From contig NZ_CP163443.1 in assembly GCF_041053055.1 (NCBI RefSeq), forward strand, positions 806,001 to 870,000: a stretch of DNA of 64,000 nt, written 5' to 3'. Source of the DNA: Streptomyces sp. R41. GTDB lineage: Bacteria; Actinomycetota; Actinomycetes; Streptomycetales; Streptomycetaceae. A model generated the notes under the pieces. That model made no database searches and was not told where the DNA came from. It saw only the letters and a program-made list of their open reading frames with translations. The number at the start of each line of letters is the position of its first letter. The first letter of the stretch is position 1. The position numbers and the translations under genes were made by a program. Positions 27,270 to 35,335 of this stretch are shown piece after piece.

Positions 27270-27330
27270 GCCGTCCTGTCAGGCCAACGGGCAAACGCTC
27301 TACGGAGGTTGGAAAAGGCTCAGGGAGTCC

Positions 27331-28578
27331 TCAGGAGGACTTGGCGGTCGCGCGACGGTGGCGTACGGCCAGGACCAGGCCACCGCCGAGGGCAACCGTG
27401 GCGGCCGCGGCGCCGGCGATGAGCGGGGTGCCGTCGGAACCGGTGCTCGCCAGGTTGCCGTCGACGGAACCGGTGGTGGAGCCGCCCGTCGAGGTTCCGG
27501 CCGACGTGGAGCCGGTGCTGCCCGTGCTGCCGGAGCCGCCGGTGGACTGACCCTCGGGATCGTTGCCGTCGCTGCCCGTGGTGGAGCCGCCGTCAGTCGA
27601 GCCGCCGGTGGAGGCGCCGCCGGAGGTGGCGGATCCGGGCTCGTTGTCGGTGGGGATGGCGATGCGGATCTGGGCCTTGTCGTTGGCGGGGTTCTTGTCG
27701 AAGGCCGGGTGGATGTCGTAGACAGAGGTCGCCTTCACCTCGCCGGTGGTGGTCTGTGCGTCGTCCTCGATGGCCAGCATGAAGGTGAAGGAGAGGGACT
27801 CGCCGACGTCGATGGTGTGGTCGGCGGGCCAGCAGACATACTTGGACTTGCCCGGCGTCCCCCCGGGCCCGGACGGGCCGTCGATCCCGAACGGCGCGCA
27901 CTCTTGGGGGACTTCAGTGGCGACCGTCTCCTTCGGTATCTGCACCATGAGCGCCGTCTGGTCGTCGCTCTCCTGGTTCTGGATCCAGCCGGGGCCGTCG
28001 TTGCGGAGCTTCACCGTGACGGACTGCCTGTCGCCCGCGAGGGCTTCGGTGTCGTCACCGACGGCGACGAGGTCGGCCGAGCTGTCGGCGGTCAGGGTCA
28101 GCCGTCGGTGACTGTCGCTGAACCCCTCGCCCGGAGCCTCACCGGTAGCCGAGGTGCCGTACTGGACGGCCTCCATCAGCGCGTTGGGCAGTGCCTTGAA
28201 CCGCACGGGCGTTTCGACGGAGGCGCCGGGCTCGATGACGGTGTCGAGCTCGCACAGAGCCTGCCTGACCTGGTCCTCGATGGTCGAGTAGGTGCAGCCC
28301 TGCACTGCCTCGGGGAAGTCGAGCCCTCGGGTCAGCCGGATCCGGAAGGTGACGCCGTCCGCGGCCGCGGTGCCCTTGTTGGTGATGACGACGGACTCGT
28401 CGTACACCTCGCCGGGCTTGGGAGACGTACTCGGCAGACTCGAGATCACCAGGGAGGGCTCGCCCTCCTCGGCATACGCCGAGGAGGCGGCGACCGCGGG
28501 AACGGCCGCGACGATCACGGCAGCGGCCACGAAGGCCGCCGACTTGCGGAGGTGCGGGGGGCGGATGCGCTGGCGCAC
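27331..28578 (-). CDS. LAXTG sortase-anchored surface protein
   Basis: 415-residue exported protein. The signal peptide (SAAFVAAAVIVAAVPAVAAS) is followed by two immunoglobulin-like, DUF11-type repeats (PKPGEVYDESVVITNKGTAA and AGDRQSVTVKLRNDGPGW), a long Ser/Thr/Gly linker of about 65 residues, then LASTG at 376-380, a hydrophobic helix and a basic tail (RHRRATAKSS), the class E sortase signal. The GTG at 28578 has GGAG upstream; an ATG 17 codons earlier lacks a site. Its stop is only 9 bases from the IS repeat at 27321. Role likely structural or adhesive; ligand unknown. Confidence 0.88.
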   Translation of the reverse strand: MRQRIRPPHLRKSAAFVAAAVIVAAVPAVAASSAYAEEGEPSLVISSLPSTSPKPGEVYDESVVITNKGTAAADGVTFRIRLTRGLDFPEAVQGCTYSTIEDQVRQALCELDTVIEPGASVETPVRFKALPNALMEAVQYGTSATGEAPGEGFSDSHRRLTLTADSSADLVAVGDDTEALAGDRQSVTVKLRNDGPGWIQNQESDDQTALMVQIPKETVATEVPQECAPFGIDGPSGPGGTPGKSKYVCWPADHTIDVGESLSFTFMLAIEDDAQTTTGEVKATSVYDIHPAFDKNPANDKAQIRIAIPTDNEPGSATSGGASTGGSTDGGSTTGSDGNDPEGQSTGGSGSTGSTGSTSAGTSTGGSTTGSVDGNLASTGSDGTPLIAGAAAATVALGGGLVLAVRHRRATAKSS

Positions 28579-28733
28579 GGATGGGTCTCCTCGTCGAAAC
28601 AGGAAGCACGGCGACCGGAGGTTTGCCATCCGGTCATGTCCTGGACACCTGGAGGGTGCCGAGAGTTGTGCCGCTGTTTGAGGAGAGGGAGAGGAGGGAT
28701 TGGGGGTAAGGGGAAGAGATGGAGGCCGTGGTG

Positions 28734-28766
28734 GCGGGAATCTAACCCACGTGACTCGCTTTGCAG
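28734..28766 (-). other. tRNA-like 3' half (possible integration-site scar)
   Basis: On the minus strand, a canonical-looking anticodon loop CTGCAAA (GCA, Cys) at 28760-28766 is followed at normal distance by a T-arm, GTGGG-TTAGATT-CCCGC, at 28734-28750. The anticodon stem does not pair properly and no matching 5' half or acceptor strand was found, so this is not a working tRNA. It may be a decayed tRNA or an attachment-site remnant. Confidence 0.25.
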
Positions 28767-28809
28767 GTGCGTCCGGGTCCCTTGCCTGCCCGCCATGCGG
28801 TGTGGATCG

Positions 28810-29901
28810 TCAGGTCGCGTAGCGGCCAGAGGTGTGTTCCCACTCGTTGTCGCCGGCGAGGAGGTCATGGAGGCCGGTGATGTAGCGACGCAGCGCGATG
28901 CGCCCGGTCGTGGTGAGGACGTCGTCGAGATCGGGTGCCTGGGTTTCCAGGCGTAGGAAGCGGGCGTAGCGCTCGTGGGTCATCTCGCGGAGTCGTTCGA
29001 TAGCTTGGTGGCGGGTGCAGCCGTGTTGGTCTTCCAGGATGAGGAGGAGGTTGTTGACCCGGTCGCCTTGGGCTTCTTCTTTCTCGGCGGAGACAAGGTC
29101 GTTGGTGATGCTGATGATTTCGGCGGTGAGCCGGCGCAGTTCGGACAGGAGCGGGCTCTGCCAAGCCTGGTCGGGCACTTCGAAGCCGCTGAGGCACTCG
29201 ATCAGGTCGCTGAGCGGGCCGCTCGACGTGGTGACCGCCCGCCGACGCAGACAGCCTTCGACGTCCTGCGTGCGGGCGTGACGGCGGTCGACGACCTCGG
29301 CGAGCTGTCGGCTTAAGTACTGCCGCCAGTGCTGGGCCGCACGCTGACGCCACTGGGTCGACATGCCGCGGCAGGAGCGCCACCACAGATCGGCGAAGCC
29401 GGCGACCACCGGCGAGGGAGCAGGCAGCGGGGCGCCTTCGGGCAAGTCCAGGATCGTGGTGAGCTCGCCGCACAGCTGTGCGGCGGCCTGGGAATCGCGG
29501 GCGAGGTCGCCGTCAAACTGATCATCGAAGGGGGCGAAGTACCAGCCCATCAACTGCGCTGCCAGTTCAACGCCCTCCGGTGTGCCGTCCGGATAGAACC
29601 ACGCCGCGCACTCGGCCAGCTTCCAGTGCCGGAACTGGGCGACATTGGCCTCAAAATCCCGCGTCAGACCGAAGTCCTCCATCCACTCCAGGGCGCTCTC
29701 CCGGGCGCGTTCCCGGAAGGGGCTTTCCCTCAACGGCCAGGGACAGCCGAAATTCACCTCGCGCGGACTCTGACCGGCACAGCGGATCCGAGCGGAGGAC
29801 GTGCCCGGCCCGGAAGGCCCGGCCAGCACCCGGGTCATAGCGGCGGCGCACCCCTGACCATCAGTCAGGGACCGCACCGCGGGGGCATACGAACTCGTCA
29901 C
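28810..29901 (-). CDS. Terpene synthase (class I, probably sesquiterpene)
   Basis: 363-residue cyclase. The Asp-rich metal motif DDQFD is at 126-130 and the second metal site NDLVSAEKE (NDxxSxxxE) at 267-275; a terminal RY pair lies just before the stop. Such enzymes ionise farnesyl (less often geranyl) diphosphate and cyclise it; the product cannot be predicted from motifs. The N-terminal CPWPLRESPFRERARE is typical. GTG at 29901 follows CGGGAG. No P450, prenyltransferase or oxidoreductase is next to it, so the product may be released unmodified. Confidence 0.88.
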   Translation of the reverse strand: MTSSYAPAVRSLTDGQGCAAAMTRVLAGPSGPGTSSARIRCAGQSPREVNFGCPWPLRESPFRERARESALEWMEDFGLTRDFEANVAQFRHWKLAECAAWFYPDGTPEGVELAAQLMGWYFAPFDDQFDGDLARDSQAAAQLCGELTTILDLPEGAPLPAPSPVVAGFADLWWRSCRGMSTQWRQRAAQHWRQYLSRQLAEVVDRRHARTQDVEGCLRRRAVTTSSGPLSDLIECLSGFEVPDQAWQSPLLSELRRLTAEIISITNDLVSAEKEEAQGDRVNNLLLILEDQHGCTRHQAIERLREMTHERYARFLRLETQAPDLDDVLTTTGRIALRRYITGLHDLLAGDNEWEHTSGRYAT

Positions 29902-30029
29902 AGCAACTCCCGGCCGCTGACGGCCGCCCCGCAGGTGGCGGCCTGACATGCTCACCGTGCCAGGTCAGCACGCGCGACACCCCGCAGCCGTCCCGCAAAT
30001 TCACCCTCCGGGGGACCCGCTTCCCTGGC

Positions 30030-30576
30030 TTCCCAGGCCGTTGGCAGTGCGGGCCCGCACTGCCAACGGCGGCCACCCAGCGGGCAGCGGTGCGGCATCG
30101 CGGGCGTCGAGCATGCCGGCGAACTGGCCGGCCAAGTCGTGGGTGTGGCGGAGTTCCGGGCAGTGTTTGAGGAGCCGCTGCAGGCGCTGCGCGGTCTGCG
30201 TGCCGTGCCGGTCGGGTGCGGTGACGATCCAGCGCGCGGCCTCACGTGGGGAGGGCGGACGTTCGCGCGGCTCATCCAGAGGCAGGCCGTGCGGCAGGGG
30301 CGCTACGGCCATTTTCACGCGCTGGTAGTGGCCCAGGTAGCCCTTGGCCAGGAGTTCCTGGTGAAGGATCTTGGCGCCGTGTTCGCCTTCGGCCCAGCGT
30401 TGTTGCAGGTAGTCGAGGTAGGGGTGCAGGGTGGGCGGGGCGGGCGGCACATGTCCGCACAAGCCCGCTGGCGCGCGGTCAACGCACCCCACCTGGTCGC
30501 CCTGTTCCGCGCTGGCGCGACGTTCGAGGACGGCCAGTTCGTCGAACGACCCGAAGAACCGGGAGGCGATCAGCAA
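30030..30576 (-). pseudogene. ISL3-family transposase internal fragment
   Basis: The reverse frame gives PPTLHPYLDYLQQRWAEGEH, then YLGHYQRVKMAVAPLPHGLP and RERPPSPREAARWIVTAPDR, the central region of Streptomyces ISL3 transposases that lies between the zinc-finger part and the last catalytic block. Both ends are missing and the frame drifts at its N-terminal side (ASAEQGDQVGCVDRAPAG is not family-like). Confidence 0.65.
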
Positions 30577-30675
30577 GCCGCGTGACCAGGGCGGCCATGA
30601 GACCGGTCGGCATGTCGGTCAGAGGGAACTTCCGGCAGGTTCGTCTGCTCGACGGGGTGGGGTGTATGGATGGAC

Positions 30676-31254
30676 TCAGACATGCAGGGTGGGCCGGTAG
30701 ATGAGCTCTTGGATGTGTCCGTCGAGCGTCCGGCACTCGATCAGCTCGAGGTCGAAGTCGGCCGCACCCTGGAAGATCGGGTCCAGCCCGCTCTGACCGG
30801 TGATCACAGGGAAGAGCGTCACCTGGACGCGGTCGACCAGACCGGCGGCCATCAGCGCCCGGTTCATCGACAGGCTGCCGTGCGAGCGCAACGGTACCTC
30901 GGACTCCTCCTTGAGCCGAGCGACGACGTCGACGGCATCGCCGCTCACGACGTTCGCATCCGGCCAGTCGAGGGATCCTTCCAGTGTGGTCGACACCACC
31001 GTTGCCGGCAGGCTCCTCATCCGTGTGACCCATGGGTCACACACCTCGGACTCCTCAGTGCTCGAGGCCAGCATCCGCGCGAACGCCCGATACGTGTTGG
31101 CCCCGAAGACCATCCGCTGCTCCTCGCCGTACAGGGCGAGACGGTGGTCGAGGAGCTCGGGGCCTTGCTTCCCCCAGTAGCCGGTCCAGTTGCCGCCGGC
31201 AGCGCCGAAGCCGTCGAGGCTGGAAAAGACGTCGAATGTGTAGGTAGCGGTCAT
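30676..31254 (-). CDS. Dihydrofolate-reductase-like protein (RibD C-terminal type)
   Basis: 192-residue reductase of the RibD C-terminal/DHFR-like group: TYTFDVFSSLDGFGAAGGNW at the start, RMVFGANTYRAFARMLAS, then SHGSLSMNRALMAAGLVDRV, the cofactor-binding turn followed by the conserved (A)GLVD. Such proteins use NAD(P)H; the substrate is unknown and true folate reduction is unlikely. Start ATG 31254 with GGAGGAGAG upstream. A paralogue of the same fold is at 37040. Confidence 0.85.
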   Translation of the reverse strand: MTATYTFDVFSSLDGFGAAGGNWTGYWGKQGPELLDHRLALYGEEQRMVFGANTYRAFARMLASSTEESEVCDPWVTRMRSLPATVVSTTLEGSLDWPDANVVSGDAVDVVARLKEESEVPLRSHGSLSMNRALMAAGLVDRVQVTLFPVITGQSGLDPIFQGAADFDLELIECRTLDGHIQELIYRPTLHV

Positions 31255-31390
31255 GATGCTCTCCTCCAGTGCGGTTGAACGCGTGTTGGGAATACAGACT
31301 GGCAACCACGGCGAGACTCATCGCCCTTGGACTCCTGGAGTCCGGCCGCGCCCCGGATGCGGGGCTTTACCACAGCCAAGAAGGTGGAGG

Positions 31391-32143
31391 TCAGCGTGAT
31401 CGGCGGCACGGCGGGCGAGAAGAAGAGCGTGACACGCCGATCCACAGGTCTTGACTATTGCTCGCCGACGAAGGCGAGGAAGTGTTCGGCTTTGCGTTCG
31501 TAGCGGCGGTGGAGCCTTCGACAGCCGTCCCAAGGCAGCACGCCGGGCGACCCAGCCTGGAGCGAGGACGCAACGGCCTCGGGGCAGACCCGCCGCCCGT
31601 GATGCGGCCCAGCACGGTACGGAAGCGTTCCCGCCCCGCTGTGACGCTCGCGTCCCACAACCCCTCGGCATCGCCGGACACCGAGAGGAACTGCAGCCGC
31701 TGCTCCTGGGCGCGGAAGCCGGCACCCGTCACGTTCTGGTCCAGCATCCCCATCGCGGTGAGCGCCGCATGGCCGCAGGACACCGCATCATCGGCGTTCC
31801 CGGAGCCGTTGGCCAGCAGGGCGTACCGCAGGACCAGGGCGGCGAAGAATGCGTAGGTGTCGGCGTCGTCGGTGATCCCCTCTTCGCCCGGCTGAAACTC
31901 GGGGAACCACTCCAACATGCTTACGCGCTCGGCAGCATCGGAGAGCGGACGGTCGGCCTGCCAGAGGTCGCGTACGGACTCCGCAGAGAAGTCCAGGTCG
32001 ACTTCCCGTCCCGCCGTGCCCGCCCGCGGACCCATGAACAGTGGCGCCATGCGTTCGGCACAGGCGGCCACGTAGAGACGGATCGTCTCGCCGTCCTTGC
32101 CGCGAAGTGCCTCCGCGACGGCCTCTTCCAGCAGCGTCACCAC
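31391..32143 (-). pseudogene. Hypothetical gene truncated by an IS remnant
   Basis: From a GTG at about 32143 (AAGGAG upstream) the protein looks genuine for about 180 residues: VTLLEEAVAEALRGKDGETI, then DAAERVSMLEWFPEFQPGEE and LRYALLANGSGNADDAVSCG. I do not recognise the family. After GRITGGG (about 31600) the codons become those of a transposase read in the wrong frame, and the frame stops at 31391. The original C-terminus has been replaced by IS sequence; whether the hybrid is stable is unknown. Confidence 0.5.
31455..31540 (-). pseudogene. IS5-type transposase C-terminal tail
   Basis: LPWDGCRRLHRRYERKAEHF then LAFVGEQ and a stop: the end of an IS5-type transposase (YRRLHRRYERKxEHFLAF). 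Fewer than 30 codons remain, overlapping in another frame the damaged end of the neighbouring gene. From 31255 to 31390 I see nothing else. Confidence 0.5.
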
Positions 32144-32655
32144 GCCCACGCCTCTCCTTCCCGCGCCAGTCCGTAGGGACCTGCTCCAGCTTCGAAATCT
32201 GCTGCTCGATACCTGTCCACGGACCGGCCTCATCGTCGACCTCCCCCTGCAACCAGCCCAGTCCCTCGGGGGTGTGCCCCAACCTGGAGGTGCCTCGTTC
32301 CTGGACCCCGTCCTGGCGACGTCCCTTACCTGTGGGGCACGGCGGCGTGCTCGCAGGAGTGACTCACATTCCAGCGCTCGGGAGGTGGCTGGAATTACGA
32401 CGCCTCTCTTGTGGTGCGCCACTCAGGCCGTCCTCCCGGCGCTGAGCGCGGTTGCGGCCATCATCGCGCTCAGTGGCCGCCAAGTAGAGCGATCGAGTGG
32501 TCCCGGTCCGTCGGCGGCCCCCAGATCCCCGGCCCGGCCGGCCTCATGGCGCCGATCGCCATCCGCCGCACCAGCCTGTCGCCGAGCCGGACCTTGTCGG
32601 GCACGTCCCGACTCGCGCGCCACGTCTGGTCACCGCGATCCTTGGTCGACACGGG
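32144..32655. other. Intergenic, no clear gene
   Basis: Between the truncated hypothetical gene and the DUF308 gene. Several 60-100-codon frames exist on both strands, none with a ribosome site or consistent codon bias. Confidence 0.3.
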
Positions 32656-33213
32656 TCAGCCCCTGGGGGTCGAGCGGGACAGGCGGATCGCCGAGACGAG
32701 GAAGAAGATCCCTCCGAGCGTGGCGTAGCCGGCGAGGGTGGTCAGCGAGGGGTCATCCTGTGAGGCGCTTTTGATGAAGGACGCGCCGGCCAGTACCGAG
32801 ATGCCGCCGCTGACGATCATGGCCCATTGGCCGCCCATCGGCCGGCGCGCGATACCTACGAGGAGCTGGATCAGGCCGGAGACGATCGCCCACGCGCCCC
32901 AGACGCGCAGCACGTCGGCGACACCCGAGGCACTGGCGACCGCTACGCCGACGGCGGCGAGCGTGCTGATGGCCATGTTGGCGTACAGGCCCTTGACCGG
33001 CCCGCCGGCGCGCGCCGACCTGAAGTCGACGACGGCCGCGACCACGTCGAAGGCGGGATAGAGGAACAGCAGCAGCTTGGCCCCGGTGGTGAGGTCGGAG
33101 CCGGACACCAGCAGGAGCGCCGCCCACACGGCGGCGAAGAAGAAGCGGATGACGTACAGCCGGCGCAGGGCGGGCGTGGCGCCGACGTGCTCGGCGGAGG
33201 CGACGGATGCCAT
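32656..33213 (-). CDS. DUF308/HdeD-like membrane protein
   Basis: 185-residue integral membrane protein with five or six predicted helices (LYVIRFFFAAVWAALLLVSG, LLLFLYPAFDVVAAVV, AISTLAAVGVAVASASGV, WAIVSGLIQLLVGIA, AMIVSGGISVLAGASFI, LGGIFFLVSAIRLS), matching the DUF308 layout. HdeD-like proteins are linked to acid or envelope stress in enteric bacteria; the actinomycete role is unknown. It is divergent from a TetR gene across a region with three operator boxes, and is very likely its target. Confidence 0.85.
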   Translation of the reverse strand: MASVASAEHVGATPALRRLYVIRFFFAAVWAALLLVSGSDLTTGAKLLLFLYPAFDVVAAVVDFRSARAGGPVKGLYANMAISTLAAVGVAVASASGVADVLRVWGAWAIVSGLIQLLVGIARRPMGGQWAMIVSGGISVLAGASFIKSASQDDPSLTTLAGYATLGGIFFLVSAIRLSRSTPRG

Positions 33214-33336
33214 GGGGTTCTCCAGTGAGTGCGGGAAAGGGGTACGGGACGGGTTCGGCCGCCCGGGCCGGGACAGGCGGGCTTCCCCGGCCCGGGCGGC
33301 AGGATGCCTCAGCGGGTGAAAACCTCACCTCGAAGC

Positions 33337-33436
33337 AGAGAGAACGATCTCTCTTGTCTGCAGCCTGGCACACCCCTCCCCGTAAAACAAGAGAGAACGT
33401 TCTACATTGACATAGAGAGATCGTTCTATCTGCTAC
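33337..33436. promoter_or_regulatory. Three operator boxes and TetR promoter
   Basis: Box 1, AGAGAGAACGATCTCTCT (33337-33354), is an 18-bp palindrome broken only at its centre. Box 2 centres on the perfect palindrome AGAACGTTCT (33394-33403). Box 3, ATAGAGAGATCGTTCTAT (33412-33429), contains the inverse of box 1's core. Box 3 lies directly after a consensus TTGACA (33407-33412), with TGCTAC at 33431-33436 as a likely -10. So the regulator would block its own promoter, while boxes 1 and 2 face the DUF308 gene. Confidence 0.7.
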
Positions 33437-33446
33437 GGTGGGCGAT

Positions 33447-34130
33447 ATGACACAGACGGAAGCCGGCACCGGCAGGCGAGTCTCCGAGGCCCGAGAGCGG
33501 CTCCTGAGGACCGCCGGGCAGCTCTTCTACACCGAGGGCATCCACACGGTGGGCGTCGACCGCCTGGTCGCCGAGTCGAAGGTCACCAACGCCACCTTCT
33601 ACCGCCACTTCCGCAGCAAAGAAGACCTGGCCGTCGCCTACATCGGAAGCGTCGACCAGGCGATCCGCACCCAGATCGGCGCCCTGATGGCCACGGACAC
33701 GCCGACCGACGGCATCCTGCGGGGCATCGGTGCGTCCCTGGTCGAGCAGATCCGCTCGCCCGGCTACCGCGGATGCGCCTTCCTCAACGCGGCAGCGGAA
33801 TTCCCCGCCCCCGACCACCCGGTCCACCGGGCCGTCGTGCAACACCGCGAGTGGTTCCTGCAGACGATCACCGGACTGTTCACCGAGATCACGGACGCGT
33901 CGGCCGAGTACGCCGGGCGGCACTTCGTCATGCTCCGCGACGGCGCGATGAGTGCCGGCTACCTCGGCGACCCCGTCCTGGCCGGCGAGACCCTGCTGCG
34001 CGGCATCGACGGACTGCTGCGGGTACACACCGCCCGTGGGCTCGAGGAGGGCGCCGCCCCCACGCCCGGCCAGGCACTTTCGACGGCCACGACGGTCCCC
34101 GACATCGAGTGCTCGCCGCCCGGCGCGTAG
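33447..34130 (+). CDS. TetR/AcrR-family regulator of the DUF308 gene
   Basis: 227-residue repressor. DNA-binding part: RLLRTAGQLFYTEGIHTVGV then SKVTNATFYRHFRSKEDLAV, a textbook TetR helix-turn-helix with NATFYRHFRSK. The C-terminal domain includes YRGCAFLNAAAEFP, a pattern seen in QacR/YcdC-like regulators. ATG at 33447 lies so close to the inferred transcription start that the message may be nearly leaderless; a GTG nine bases earlier is possible. Adjacent palindromes indicate self-control. Confidence 0.88.
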   Translation: MTQTEAGTGRRVSEARERLLRTAGQLFYTEGIHTVGVDRLVAESKVTNATFYRHFRSKEDLAVAYIGSVDQAIRTQIGALMATDTPTDGILRGIGASLVEQIRSPGYRGCAFLNAAAEFPAPDHPVHRAVVQHREWFLQTITGLFTEITDASAEYAGRHFVMLRDGAMSAGYLGDPVLAGETLLRGIDGLLRVHTARGLEEGAAPTPGQALSTATTVPDIECSPPGA

Positions 34131-34187
34131 CCGCGGTCGGGGCGAGACCGGCCACGTTCAGCGCCGGGGGCCGGGGCGCGGTCAGCT

Positions 34188-34352
34188 GCCATCCGCGACG
34201 GCGAGCGGTGACGGCCCGTCGGCCGGTTGCCGGTGACCCTCCCGTGGCCCCCGCCTGCATCACAGCTTCGCCGGTGAGGACGTGAGGCAGCGTCCTCAGC
34301 GAGTCGACGTGAGCGTGGGCAACCGGGCGACGACCGACACGATCCGGGGCCG
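34188..34352 (+). repeat. Copy 1 of a lexA-derived repeat block
   Basis: This 165-base stretch resembles 42747-42915, about 8.5 kb away, in the same orientation (for example CGGTTGCCGGTGA and ACGACCGACACGATC in both). It starts inside a LexA-like coding fragment (AIRDGER) and runs directly into an ISL3-like terminal repeat in both places, so both carry the same gene-to-IS junction. Confidence 0.65.
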
Positions 34353-34376
34353 TGTGACTGAGCGCCTCACTTGGTT
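34353..34376 (+). repeat. ISL3-like terminal repeat B
   Basis: Begins TGTGACTGAGCGCC. It lies 21 bases beyond the stop codon of the ISL3 transposase tail at 34398, which is what identifies this sequence family as ISL3 ends. Confidence 0.6.
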
Positions 34377-34397
34377 GTGACCGCGCTTCCGTGATGG

Positions 34398-34560
34398 CTA
34401 CGGCTGGAGGAGGATGCGGGCTCTGAGCAGGGTGAAGGAGGCTTGGCCGTACATCTGCCGTTTGATCGTCTTGATTCTGTTGACGTGTCCCTCAACGGCG
34501 CCGGAACTGTAGGACAGGGTGAGACCAGCAGTGGCGGCCGGCAGGTCCTGGCGGACGGAG
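34398..34560 (-). pseudogene. ISL3-family transposase C-terminal fragment
   Basis: The reverse frame gives RQDLPAATAGLTLSYSSGAV, then EGHVNRIKTIKRQMYGQASF and TLLRARILLQP with a stop at 34398. This is the hallmark end of ISL3 transposases (SSGxVEGxVNRIKxIKRQMyGRAxFxLLRxRxL). About 54 codons survive, bordered by its own terminal repeat on the stop side and cut on the other. Confidence 0.75.
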
Positions 34561-34697
34561 CCGGCGAAGAACACCGATGGCCTCAGGGCCGCTCACCTCG
34601 GCTTTCTGGTTCCAGTCCCGGAGTCGGTGCTCCTGCCGGTGGCGGAACCCTGGCGTCAGCAAGTTCACCCGCGCTGCCCACAGCCTCGACGCCCCGT

Positions 34698-35080
34698 TCA
34701 GCCTCTCAGCCCGCGCTTGAAAGCGGCCCTCAGCGAGAACCGCTGCGAATTGTGCGTGAGATCGATTTCGGACGTGTCGACTCTCAGCTCCGCCGCGCTG
34801 AAGTTGTCGAGCTTCTGCATCTCACTGAGCAAGCTATCTGCCGCCGCAGCCCCTGCTTCACCGCAGTAAGAGTCCCAGCCCTCCAGCATGCCCAGCAGGT
34901 GCTCGATGTCGTCCGTGGGCCGGCCATCGCCGTAGGGGGCGCGGTCTACGTACTGCTGTGCGGCCTTCTTCAACCGGTCGATCGTGGGGCGAGAACGCTC
35001 AGCAGACACAAGCCGAGAAGCATGAACCGGGCCTGCCCAGTCGCTCAGATCATTACGCCAGCCGAACGCCGGGGCCTGCC
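34698..35080 (-). CDS. Hypothetical protein, probably missing its start
   Basis: About 125 codons with strong codon bias, rich in charged helices: RLKKAAQQYVDRAPYGDGRP, then TDDIEHLLGMLEGWDSYCGE and LTHNSQRFSLRAAFKRGLRG before the stop at 34698. No family recognised. Upstream the frame runs into an IS5 relic on the opposite strand and no start with a ribosome site is visible, so the 5' end has probably been lost. Confidence 0.4.
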
Positions 35081-35103
35081 GCCCGCCCGGGCGACGCCGT
35101 AAA

Positions 35104-35335
35104 CCGGCGGCACGCTGGTCCCGGTCCGTGACCGGAGTGTGGCCGCGTCCAGCCGCAACTACCGGTTCTCCGCAGATGTGCAGGTCATCGTGGACGCCGA
35201 CACCCGGCTGGTGACCGCGGCACCCCGTCCGGTGCCGGGCACCACGGCGGGTGCCGGGCACCACGGCGGGTGCCCACGCATGGCGCAGGTCCGGGCTGAG
35301 CCAGTACTGCGAGGGCGTCACGGTGTATCGGGTCG
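35104..35335 (+). pseudogene. IS5-type transposase fragment with 19-bp tandem duplication
   Basis: Reads GGTLVPVRDRSVAASSRNYR, then FSADVQVIVDADTRLVTAAP and RPVPGTTAG, the DDE core of an IS5-type transposase. GTGCCGGGCACCACGGCGG is present twice in tandem (35232-35269); the extra 19 bases shift the frame, and the family sequence resumes afterwards as HAWRRSGLSQYCEGVTV. Both ends are missing. Confidence 0.65.

Larger units (their letters stand above)
25451..27321. mobile_element. Segment bounded by perfect 17-bp inverted repeats (IS5-type plus passenger)
   Basis: GAGCCTTTTCCAACCTC at 25451-25467 is matched exactly, inverted, at 27305-27321. Between them lie a transposase tail (ELVPRVVRAIITLHLACTN, stop at 25466, whose stop codon overlaps the left repeat), a membrane-protein gene and a complete IS5-type transposase. 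An imperfect copy of the repeat (GCCCTTTTCAACCTC, 26435-26449) overlaps the stop of that transposase in the same way, so the basic IS is probably 26435-27321. AGG flanks both outer ends, a possible 3-bp target duplication that would imply the whole 1.87 kb moved together. Confidence 0.55.

Noticed and set aside
27358..28956. 532-codon plus-strand frame
   Set aside because: Antisense of the LAXTG surface protein; Gly/Arg-rich shadow without motifs.
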